Origin: Steinernema hermaphroditum
Taxonomy: Eukaryota; Nematoda; Chromadorea; Rhabditida; Steinernematidae
Assembly: GCA_030435675.1 (NCBI GenBank)
Contig: CM059621.1
Coordinates: 16,926,001-16,990,000, forward strand
Length of the DNA: 64,000 nt
Direction: 5' to 3'
The notes below the pieces were generated by a model. It was not told where the DNA came from and searched no databases. It saw only the letters and a list, made by a program, of their open reading frames with translations. Within the stretch, counting starts at the first letter, position 1; each line of letters starts with the position of its first letter. A program made the translations under genes and the position numbers. Positions 56,081 to 64,000 of this stretch are shown piece after piece.

Positions 56081-57335
56081 TCAATAGTATCCCCACAACT
56101 TCCTCCACATTAGCTTCCACGCCAGAAGTGGATGTCCTCTCTGTAAGCGAGTATCAAACAAATCATAATCAGTCTTCTTCATAGTCTTCAACATATGATT
56201 GACGCTGGCGCCACTTGATATGAGAGCCAGTGATGTGCTCTTCGAAACAGCAAGACTATGCCTGCGCGATTCTTGAAGCCACTTGTCGCTGACCTGAACA
56301 ATAGATGTAAATGAGGTACATGCTTGCAACCTCTTACAGTAGTCAAGTCGCGCGCCAGATTACGCATTCCTTCAGGTGACCTCTTTGTGTAGACGTTATC
56401 CGCAGACAGACCGTGAATGGTCATCAGATCAGTAGGTAGAATAACGATACCGCGTTTGAGTAGAGGAACTGTTGATCTGAAGATAAGGATGAATCGACTG
56501 GAAATGGATTGGATATTGGACACATACCTCAAATGGTTTAAGACCCCCACAGATTTCCCCATAGCAAGTGCAGCTTCCTTCATCTCCAACGATACTACTT
56601 CGTTTGTTTTACGCGCAAGAGCATTCATGACCATCAGATGAAGTGCACCACTGGTTTTTTCAGCATAACTTTCTAATGCAGCGACGGACTCGAATGGACG
56701 GTCTCCGAGCGTTTGTTGTCGTGCTTCGACAAGACCATACAGCGGTTCGATATCAGCTTGAGAGCAGAAAAGGCGCAAAGCAGTCGCCACAGGCTGTCGC
56801 GGTATCGGTCCGCTCGTGCAACCGTAAATTGCGGAAATAGCATCTCGCCAAAACTGCAAGCGAAAAATGCCGGCCGTACCCGCGTTGCGCTCTATATGAT
56901 CTCGTACTAAGGCCAGTTCAACATTAAACGCAAGAAGCTGAAAGAGTTTTATTACAATTCAACAAGAGATTACTACCAACTCACAGCAAACACATGAGGC
57001 TGAACCTCACGAGGCATCAACAATGCTGCGACATAATTGGAAAAGTCGTGCTTCTTCACCGAGGCAATACATAATTTAAACGAATCCAAGGCTTGATCTT
57101 TGCTGGGAGGAGGTGAATTGCGAACGCTCTTGAGCCCATCGGATGGCTTTGAAAGGCGATCTAGTTGGGGGCGGCGCTGCTTTCCTATAAGATAAACATT
57201 TCATGAAAAAGATCATAATCAAGCAGTTTTACCGAAGTACTGAGGCGATGAGGAAAGGCGCCGTAAGCTGGCGACAAAGTCTTGCCGCGATGTTCGAACG
57301 AATAAAACGACGGGCAGTTTCCCACAGTATCCCAT
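56081..57335 (-). CDS. NDUFAF6: Complex I assembly factor 6 (phytoene-synthase-like fold)
   Basis: Five exons: 57233-57335, 56985-57184, 56528-56937, 56338-56476, 56081-56293, giving 354 residues (human has 333). The N-terminus has a mitochondrial presequence look (VVLFVRTSRQDFVASLRRLS). The body matches the squalene/phytoene-synthase-like assembly factor: QFWRDAISAIY, PIPRQPVATAL, LIDARE-like LVEARQQTL, SYAEKTSGALHLMV, GVLNHLRS and ILPTDLMTIHGLS. These proteins are needed to build the early membrane arm of mitochondrial complex I. The proposed ATG lies inside the EMC5 coding exon in another frame. No in-frame ATG is available in exon 2 until MPREVQ, which would remove the presequence. It is the last gene of a compact minus-strand run. 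Confidence 0.88.
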
Positions 57336-57636
57336 GACTTCTTGCTGCTGAGGTGGTTTCCACGAATTGGACGAAATTCGCCAGCCACGTAGGATGCGCT
57401 GTAGACGAGCACAATAAGACTGACCAACGTCTGCAAAACGATGTCGATCGGAAGCCGGGTGAACGGTTCCTCAATCAGACGCAGATAGAATCGATGCTGG
57501 AATGAACTGAATAATAGCAACACAATATGACATTTCGTCAGCACACCTGAGCAGCAGAATAAGCGCAGTGTAGAAGGCTGAGAAGAGTGGCGATGCAAAT
57601 AAGCTTGTAGGTTGACTGCGAGATCAGTGTTGGCAT
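57161..57636 (-). CDS. emc-5: ER membrane protein complex subunit 5 (EMC5/MMGT1)
   Basis: Exons 57547-57636 and 57233-57496, continuing to a stop in one of two ways. If the 48-bp intron at 57185-57232 is removed, the frame ends after seven more codons at 57161 (125 residues; human has 131). If it is kept, the frame ends at the TAG of the splice acceptor itself (57185-57187). Landmarks are a first membrane span ending LHCAYSAAQHRFYLRL, LPIDIVLQTLVSLIVLVYS (second span), VAGEF and CPSFYSFEHRGK. EMC5 is part of the EMC insertase that places tail-anchored and multi-span proteins in the ER. A leader acceptor (CTTTCAG, 57660-57661) lies 24 bp before the ATG and 139 bp after the PRELI stop, fitting a downstream operon gene. 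Confidence 0.9.
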
Positions 57637-57659
57637 TCCCGTTTGCTGGTTCAATTCGC

Positions 57660-57661
57660 CT
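57660..57661 (-). promoter_or_regulatory. Probable operon-type spliced-leader acceptor for EMC5
   Basis: GCTTTCAG on the minus strand, 139 bp downstream of the PRELI stop codon. Gaps of roughly 100 bp between a poly(A) site and an SL2-type acceptor are typical of nematode operons. Confidence 0.55.
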
Positions 57662-57799
57662 GAAAGCTTTGAAGCATAAAATACATCGCTCAGTGGACAA
57701 ATTCAAGTACGATCGATGGAACAAAACCAGCGTCATATCAATGCGCTACAGTCAAACTTCGTACATTCATGTCGGTTTATCAATGGAACTAGTAAAATT

Positions 57800-58566
57800 C
57801 TACACCTTGATCAAGCGTAACTTGGACACAATGGAATCACGAAATGCTGTCGAAGCTTTCAATAAGCTATCCGGGTAAAATTTGTTGAAACCGGCAAGGT
57901 GAGAACGGAAAGGCACTTGAATAATCGGACTACCGTAGCGTTCTTCCAAACGTTCGGTAAGACCAAGCACTGTACGCTTGACAGACTTGGTGAATGTCAT
58001 GACGAGAACTCTCTCAATGAGGCTATTGATTCGACCGTAAGTGACGTTGACGTATAAGTGACGAGTCAGTTCAGTGCGAGCCATCGGATCCAAGGCCTGA
58101 AAGCGATCAATATAAATCAATATAAAAAGGATGGATGATCTTCAGGCACTTACATGAACGTCGCTGGTGCTTTTGTACAAACATTTCTCTTCCATATGAA
58201 ACAAATTGCGGCAAGAAACATTTCGCGTATGTGTAGTTAATGTTCCGGTCAAGCGGTCATAAACGCTCTCCTCGATGGTGGGAATGACTTTGATGTTGAC
58301 TAGCCTGGACATCCACTGAGGAGCGGACTTCAGAAAGCTTGCACCTGTAAAGAGCTTGTGATTACAAGAAAAACTGAACAGCACTAGATACCTTTCTTCA
58401 CGATTAGTTTTTTAGTTCTTATCTGATCTTTATCCACCTTACATTCCAAAACGTCTTCGGACATGATGTGCTTCGCATATGAGTTCGGGTATCGATCCCA
58501 AAACACAGAGGCCACCTCGTTGAACGAATATGGGAATATGTGGGGAGCAGCTGTCCAAGTTTTCAT
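57800..58566 (-). CDS. PRELI/MSF1 domain mitochondrial lipid-transfer protein
   Basis: Three exons: 58392-58566, 58154-58344, 57800-58096, giving 220 residues. The whole protein is one PRELI domain: MKTWTAAPHIFPYSFNEVAS, FWDRYPNSYAKHIMSEDVLE, RTKKLIVKKG, SAPQWMSRLVN, and the tail helix LIERVLVMTFTKSVKRTVLG. Family members (PRELID1/3, Ups1/2) carry phosphatidic acid or phosphatidylserine between mitochondrial membranes, often with a TRIAP1-type partner. Which subfamily this is I cannot tell. The ATG at 58566 is chosen because a TTTCAG acceptor at 58596-58597 cuts off the longer upstream frame. It is the first gene of the run PRELI-EMC5-NDUFAF6. Confidence 0.87.
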
Positions 58567-59280
58567 GATATCTTGGAATGTTTGCACCAAACCCCCTGAA
58601 ATAAATACGAACCATAAATCGCTGAGGGAGACGAATGATTTCGTAATGCGGACAATCCGGGAAAGAGCAGCGATCGCGTACTTTCTCAGAAACAACAACA
58701 ACAGACGACCACTCCCGCTACTCTCGCCCCTCAGCAGAATCTAAAAACATGCTTGTTACGTCTTGTCGTAAGAATGTTTGAGGGGGGGGGGGGGGCAAAA
58801 AGGGCTCAACCTAGTGGGGACCTCTAACTTGTGTAATTAAACCTTCATATACATAAACAGGCAACAATGCAACAATAGAGACGTAACTCGCGCACTACAA
58901 CAAATACGGCAATTCAGGAGATAGGAAAGGCGCGGTGTTGCAGGCAAATCTCCCACCCATGCAAATCTCCAAAATCTCCCGTTAAAAAGAGCGGTGTTAA
59001 TAGTGACTCAGCTAGTCGAGTAACGACTAGTTCAATATCTCGGAAACAGTAGGAAACATATCGAAAGTCAGGTTATCTTGGGTGATTTCTTGAGGTACAT
59101 AGACCTCTTCACATCGAGGTCATAGCCGAGTTTTAACAATTCCATCAGCAGAAATCTTTCGCTAGACTATCTGCTATAATTTTCAAATTTTCCTGGCCTA
59201 TCCGCCGAGATATCGCGCTGATAGTACGGTCGGTCTGCACCAGATCGCGGTGAGACCTGGGAACAGGTCTCACATTCTTC

Positions 59281-59462
59281 GACAACTGCGTCGAGTGGAG
59301 CGTCCTCCACCGCTGCTACGCCAACATGATCCTCAGGAGCGTTAGGAGCAAAGTGAGACCTGTCCGGGTACCCGAAAGTTCGGAAATTCGGGAACGACGC
59401 TCCTGAGGATCATGTTGGTGTAGCAGCGGCGGAGGACGCTCCACTCGACGCAGTCGTCAAGG
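59281..59462. repeat. Inverted repeat of a coding-like fragment
   Basis: About 65 bp at 59281-59345 (GACAACTGCGTCGAGTGGAG and onward) is repeated in reverse complement at 59396-59462 with few mismatches. Both arms would encode the same string (CVEWSVL, NMILRSV) on opposite strands, so an exon fragment was duplicated head-to-head with a spacer of about 50 bp. Confidence 0.8.
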
Positions 59463-59593
59463 AATTCCTCCAGTTCAGCTTCTGTTCCTCTTGAGGGGAG
59501 AGAGTCGTGCAGAAGAAGGAGCCGAGGGCCTCTGTCACCCCACAGCTCCTTCGATGTCTTCACGGTCGAGATGCACGAGAGCGCGACCATCAA
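59342..59593 (-). pseudogene. Unidentified exon fragment
   Basis: An 83-codon frame with high third-position GC, including PRLLLLHDSLPSRGTEAELE and CVEWSVLRRCY. It loses meaning after the inverted repeat, and its upstream end abuts the perfect palindrome at 59600. I do not recognise the family. Confidence 0.35.
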
Positions 59594-59599
59594 GCAGAC

Positions 59600-59632
59600 G
59601 CTCTTTACTTCCCGATTCGGGAAGTAAAGAGC
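59600..59632. repeat. Perfect 33-bp palindrome
   Basis: GCTCTTTACTTCCCGA and its exact complement TCGGGAAGTAAAGAGC are separated by a single T. As RNA this would be a 16-bp stem (minus bases needed for the loop). Confidence 0.9.
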
Positions 59633-60152
59633 GCTGTGTGTGGGCGGATCGGAAAGTAAATAAGTGCCAATATCGTATCTTGTGAGTGCCTCGGATCGAC
59701 CTCGCAGGACTCCCGCCGACGATCTTGGATGTCTCTTCTGAACTTGAGACTCGTCCTCCCCCCTTTCAGGTGTTTCAGGGGAATTTCCACCTTGTCCATC
59801 TGCGGACGAATGCGTTCAGAGATAGGTGACTGTATCCAAACAGGATAACGTATCGGAAAGGAGCTCGGCCACAGTGAAACAACAGAACTTTTTGCTAAGC
59901 ATACCCAGAGCGTTCCTTCGAACCCAAACCCCGATCATGTTCACCGCCAGATTGCTATCGAAGCAAGCCTCGCCGGCCCGACCAAAAGTTGTAACGAGAA
60001 GATAACACATTCCTGTCGCACATACAACGGGTACCGCCCTCCCAGTCAGACCACATCCGTCAACAACTACCCCTCACGACCTGCCTCCTTGAAACAAGAG
60101 AGATTTAAATAGTATTTAACAACAATAATGTCAACAACGGCCGAGATGAGAA

Positions 60153-60708
60153 TCAGAACTTCTGGAAGGCTTTCTTCGCCTGCGCCGACTTGTTAACCTT
60201 CAGCACATTGAAGCGAACGGTTTTGCTGAGAGGGCGGCATTCACCAACGACAACGCTGTCTCCGACGGCGATATCACTGAAAGCATGTAGATCAGGATAG
60301 CCAAAATCGGAGTGCCAACCGGAAAGCAGGAGAGCAGTGAACGGAGATGTTGCGGTGGCGTTTCTCGTAACGACGGTACTTCTTAACGAAATGGAGATAA
60401 TCACGGCGGATAACAATCGTGCGCTGCATCTTGTTCTTCACGACAACACCGCTCAGGATACGTCCGCGAATGGCGACATTTCCAGTGAACGGGCATTTCT
60501 TGTCGATGAAGGTTCCCTCGACGGCCTAGGAAATCGGCAATTAGTCTCAGTGCAAATTGAGATGTTTGAATACCTCACGGGGGGCCTTGAATCCAAGTCC
60601 GACCTTGCGGACGTAACGTTCAGGCTTCGTCTTGCCGCTAAGGAATTCCTTGCGGTTAAGGAAGACGGTAGGCTGCTTTTGGAAAGCGCGCTCAGTTTGT
60701 TCGGCCAT
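60153..60708 (-). CDS. rps-11: 40S ribosomal protein S11 (uS17)
   Basis: Three exons: 60574-60708, 60320-60525, 60153-60276, giving 154 residues. Matches eukaryotic S11 throughout: [94 protein letters not shown] and a C-terminal FQKF. Structural protein of the small ribosomal subunit, binding 18S rRNA. TTTCAG at 60712-60713 lies four bases before the ATG, so the message is almost certainly leader-spliced. Intact. Confidence 0.98.
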
Positions 60709-60713
60709 GGTCT

Positions 60714-61468
60714 GAAAGAGAGAAATGTCAAGCACGCCATCACACGTTAGAAAACCACGGCACAATTTACAGCGATTTACAGCTACCAACTCCAGAACTC
60801 TAGACGTTTCTGCAAAACAAAACACGGCTACCCACCGCGAGAAAGCTTCCGCGAAAAGAGGAGCCAGTCTAGCGCGCAGGAAATGAACCCCACTGCTACC
60901 GTATTAAAAGGAAGCTCAAGTTTAAAAATTTAAATTTATCGTTGCGAAACCCAGAAAACTTCTGATGTTTGGCGTGCGAGGTGTGTGGCCTGTCTGCCTG
61001 CGAACGCTACTCTTCTCTGTCTCGCAGACAGAAATCTCCTTGCAGCACGTCGTGCATTCATGGTCGGGACGGTCGGCGGTGCTGATTACAGATGGTTTAG
61101 AGAAGATATGCCGACCTATGCACATCGTTCATAGGTGATTTTGAGGACTTTTATTGGACGAATGGCGAAACCTCATTTTCCGCTATCTCTCTTCATGTTT
61201 TCAGGCACGACCGTTTGTCAATTTTGCCAGCCAGTTTTGTTTTTCTGCGAACGATTGTTGTCGAAAGATGTATGAGTTTGAAATGGTGGTTAGCGAGCTG
61301 AAGGGATTTATGTTTGAATTGTCGATGCTGTGGCTCTGCGGGCTGCGAGCAACGTATCGGAACATGTTGCAAACGTTTAATCTCCGAATGTTTATATTCT
61401 AGACGTTTTTCAGATATAGAGCGGTCGGTTTCTCGCTTGTAAAGAAGAGCAGTCCGCTTGACGCTTAT
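60714..61468. other. Upstream region of rps-11 and 3' flank of the carboxylesterase
   Basis: No gene recognised. The frame at 61154-61402 lacks support. CCACTGCTACCGTATTAAAA near 60890 may mark the ribosomal-gene promoter region. Confidence 0.4.
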
Positions 61469-63017
61469 TTATTTAAGTCTCTCGTATTCCTTGCGCATCT
61501 TCATGTTGTAGCAACGCATCATACACATGATCAGCGCTAAAATAACCAGGACGATGTTGAGAGCAGCTGCGATCTTGAAAAGAAGGCTCCAATTCGCTGA
61601 AATCGGTCGATTTTTATGTTTTCTCTGAGCTTATCTGTACTTGAATCGTCCAGGTTCGCTCCCCCTGGCTTTAAAGTGGGGAAGTTCGCCTTTGCCTCTT
61701 CGGGAATCAGACCTTTCGTGATGTAAATGTCGGGCCAAAACTCCGTAGCCTCGTAAAGAACGTCGTTTCTACCTTCGCCTACTCTAAAACTCATTACCGT
61801 TGGCTGACAGCGATGACGGACAACCCACCTCTCCAAGAAATGGACGGTTTGTGTATGGTAGCCGCTCGTCATCCCGGGCAACCTATTCTGCGCATCGAAA
61901 TCGATGCGGAAGTAGCTGCTCCAAAGGGCTCCCAGCGGGATTCTTCGGTGGAGGTGTCGCCTAGTGTTTATAAAGTTCGCGAAGAGTTGCGAGAATTTCT
62001 CGCGGACGATTTCGTCCTTTTCAGTGAATTTGCCCGCGTGGATGCCCAGAAGATAAATCTGCAGGTATACGGTAATGGCCTTGCCGAAGGTGCACTTGCC
62101 AGTTCGTAAGTGTGTTTTGCCAACTGTGTGATGTTAAACTTGGGCAGTTTTGGCCCCAAATCGTAAGCGTCCCTCACGAAGGGGTATGTGAACTCGTAGA
62201 AGAAGGCGGGGCCGCCCACTTTCGTCGTCTCGGCGACGTCTTGCCACGACGGGACGAAGAACGTGTAGTCATCGTAGAGAAATGAGACCCTTCCAACTAA
62301 ACACGTACTCAGACTTAGCACAACGCCTTGCCATCGTTGCATTCACTAAAACAGCCCTCCGCCGCGCGCTCCCTACTCTGGCAGGGCCGAAGAGGAGCAC
62401 TCCTTCGTTCTCGAAGACGCGCTGCTGGCGGACAATGTCTTCGGCGGGGCGCTGTCTCAGACATTCGATGACGGTTCGTGTTCGTGTGTTGGTGTGAGTT
62501 GTCTTTTAGCCGAGCCACTCATGATGATCATTTGGTGGATTAGGTCTTCGGCGATGTCGGTGTGGGCAAACTAAAGTGTTGAATGCAGCAGGACATGACT
62601 CTCTTTGTGTTTTATGTGTCTTTCATTGTCTGCGCATTTCGATGCGGGGCCGTCTCACTTGTCTGATCAGCCATAATGGATCCACTACTGTGACCCATTA
62701 CCGTAATGTGCCTCATTTAAACATTTAAAAGTAGATGCAGTATTTTCCAAATCCGATGTTCTTCCCGATATTCCGATTTTCTTCGGGGCGGAAGTGTTCT
62801 CAAGGAAAGGACTGAAATTGGCGAACCCAAGAAGTCCAAGGTAGACGACGGTCATAACGACGATGTTGCGGTCCGCGGCGCCGAAATTTCCCTCGGCTTC
62901 CAGAAGAAGGAACAGAAGCTGAAACTGAAGGAATTCCTCGTTGCTTCGATGATGAGTATACGTCCATAGTCTCATCATCCCTTCATAGTGCCCAAACAAG
63001 GGGACGAAACTAAACAA
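61469..63017 (-). pseudogene. Carboxylesterase (type B) with C-terminal membrane anchor, disrupted
   Basis: Pieces of an alpha/beta-hydrolase occur in order on the minus strand: DRNIVVMTVVYLGLLGF (about 62870), LIHQMIIMSGSA (about 62530), ECLRQRPAEDIVRQQ (about 62455), DDYTFFVPSWQDV to FFYEFTYPF (about 62230), GIHAGKFTEKDEIV, LFANFINT, YFRIDFDAQNRLPGM, and after a normal 3' splice site at about 61600 a membrane helix (IAAALNIVLVILALIMC) with a short basic tail. At least three single- or two-base frame changes lie between 61910 and 62010, and the stretch between the SGSA and ECLR pieces is missing. The catalytic-serine region was not found. One junction (about 62055-62096) looks like a GC-AG intron. 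It is either a pseudogene or a gene damaged by base-calling indels. Confidence 0.6.
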
Positions 63018-63071
63018 GTGTCACTATTATTATCGGCAACAATAGTTAGCAACCCAAAAATATTTAAACTA

Positions 63072-63715
63072 TCAAACTGAAGCACGCTTTCTCATTTGAT
63101 GGAAAAGATTCACGTACTGGTCCGCAATGTCCGACGGTGTGAACGTCTCTCTGAACATGACGTAATGGCGCAGGTGAGATCCCATAATGAGTTGCTGGTC
63201 AACTTGAAACAGCTTCTTCGTCGCATTCATCAGCACGTCCCATGAGGCGTAAAACTCGTGGCTTCGTAGGCAAGCTCGATCAGTACGTTCTTGGCGACGC
63301 CGTTCACAACAGCCCTTCCGATCCTTATCACGATGTCGTTGATTCTGTACACTCGTCCTGTGACGCTGTACGTTGCCTTCTCGTCTTTGACCATCAGCAG
63401 CTTCGAAACTATGAGATCAATTCCTACAACACAAACAATGATCACCGGCAACCTGAACGCGTTTACCTTTGTCAGCCATTATGGTTCTGTTTCTTCTTTC
63501 TTAAACGGCGCTGTGGACGAACGTCGTCTCCGCATAGTCAGAGTGGTGGACGAGATAGCATCCCCTGTCGCCCTGCACAAACGACGATCGGTACACGTCG
63601 ATGTCAACCGAGTAACTGCCACAGAACAGAACGAAAATGACCTTGCCCACCTGGTACAGAGATACTGACGAGAAAAACGCCCCAACAGCGAACAAGCACG
63701 CATAAATCTCAACAT
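63072..63715 (-). CDS. mdt-20: Mediator complex subunit 20, one frameshift
   Basis: Tentative exons: 63700-63715, 63523-63664, 63467-63486 (a 20-base microexon), 63072-63423. Landmarks of MED20 are YQVGKVIFVLFCGSYSVDID, GCYLVHHSDYAETT, ADKGIDLIVSKLLMV, YSVTGRVYRINDIVIRIG and the end SDIADQYVNLFHQMRK. The microexon and its 36- and 43-bp introns restore an otherwise interrupted frame. Near 63255-63270 the frame must shift by one base between ELAYE and FYASWDVLM, and no splice site there can explain it. MED20 belongs to the Mediator head with MED8 and MED18. The usual N-terminal 40 residues are missing or in an exon I did not find, and the first 16-base exon is uncertain. A second Mediator gene, mdt-27, lies 33 kb away. 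Confidence 0.65.
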
Positions 63716-63792
63716 TTTACCCAATACAATAAGCATGTCTACAAATGAACAAATAAATGAATGTGTAATCGGTAATCAGTGCAGCGGCACTT

Positions 63793-64000
63793 CTAGGCGG
63801 TAAAGCGGACAACTTCAAGAGGGGAGTTCCAGTAAGACAGAATCTGGGTCAGCGCACCGCAATCGATGATTCCAGATTCGTTGAGACGAGGGACTTCATC
63901 AGCGAAATGACGGCGCAGTTCATTGAAGTTGTTCTTGCCGCGCTTAGCCAGTTCATCGGCTTGGTAAATGGGTTCCGGAATCGACACGGCAAGGTTGACA
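63793..64000 (-). CDS. C-terminus of a probable Argonaute (PIWI-domain) protein, cut by window edge
   Basis: The minus-strand frame is open to the window end and stops at 63793, giving about 68 residues. The segment AVSIPEPIYQADELAKRG followed by KNNFNELRR resembles the PIWI-domain end of nematode WAGO-type Argonautes, where a PxxYxAxxLAxRG pattern follows the last catalytic residue. The end is VVRFTA. The catalytic residues would lie outside the window. Based on a short motif only, so moderate at best. Confidence 0.45.
   Translation of the reverse strand, partial: VNLAVSIPEPIYQADELAKRGKNNFNELRRHFADEVPRLNESGIIDCGALTQILSYWNSPLEVVRFTA

Larger units (their letters stand above)
58567..60152. other. 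Intergenic stretch with poly-G, hairpins and a gene fragment
   Basis: A run of about 16 G starts near 58779. Two inverted structures (59281-59460 and 59600-59632) are listed separately. The minus-strand frame at 59342-59593 has strong coding-like composition but is cut by the inverted repeat. The frames at 59605-59799 and 59816-60010 are not supported. Confidence 0.4.

Overview
This window looks like nematode nuclear DNA. It holds a cuticle collagen with the nematode domain plan (N-terminal hydrophobic segment, RAKR cleavage site, broken Gly-X-Y blocks), many introns of only 36-50 bp, 3' splice sites lying just upstream of start codons as expected for spliced-leader addition, and two protein families I know from no other phylum. 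I cannot name the species. The gene density and operon-like spacing suggest a rhabditid-type genome. All exon models were read by hand from splice sites and family similarity.

Layout. 1-7 kb: two decayed copies of one nematode-restricted gene and an interrupted inverted duplication that includes the upstream region of the collagen gene. 7.2-8.3 kb: collagen. 10.3-12.7 kb: laf-1/DDX3 RNA helicase. 13-15 kb: broken gag-protease remnant of an LTR retrotransposon. 15-23 kb: repeat-rich tract with one small secreted-peptide gene. 23.2-29.7 kb (minus): a CSL/LAG-1 transcription factor and Mediator subunit 27. 31.3-36.3 kb: TM9SF2. 37-41.4 kb: IFI6/27-like protein, an unidentified small protein, cohesion factor DCC1, and a LysM protein tail-to-tail with DCC1. 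41.5-46 kb: tRNA-Asp genes and repeats. 46.4-50.2 kb: Hippo kinase (MST/CST) with a C-terminal SARAH domain. 51-55.6 kb (minus): two paralogous nematode-restricted coiled-coil genes separated by a mariner relic that carries a younger transposon insertion. 55.7 kb: tRNA-Glu. 56-58.6 kb (minus): compact run PRELI-EMC5-NDUFAF6, in which the last two genes share sequence in different frames. 60.2-60.7 kb: rps-11. 61.5-64 kb (minus): a carboxylesterase with many disruptions, Mediator subunit 20, and the C-terminus of a probable Argonaute.

The most interesting structures are: (a) a family of at least eleven copies of a repeat with a conserved long hairpin, three of them joined head-to-head to tRNA-Asp genes by a homologous linker; (b) the same-strand EMC5/NDUFAF6 overlap, where one spliced message could encode both proteins; (c) a transposon nested in a mariner relic with an apparent 9-bp target duplication and array-like inverted ends; (d) several small foldback elements inside introns.

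The genes are mostly housekeeping: transcription (two Mediator subunits, CSL), translation (laf-1, rps-11), organelle proteins (PRELI, EMC5, NDUFAF6, TM9SF2), chromatid cohesion (DCC1) and growth control (Hippo kinase).
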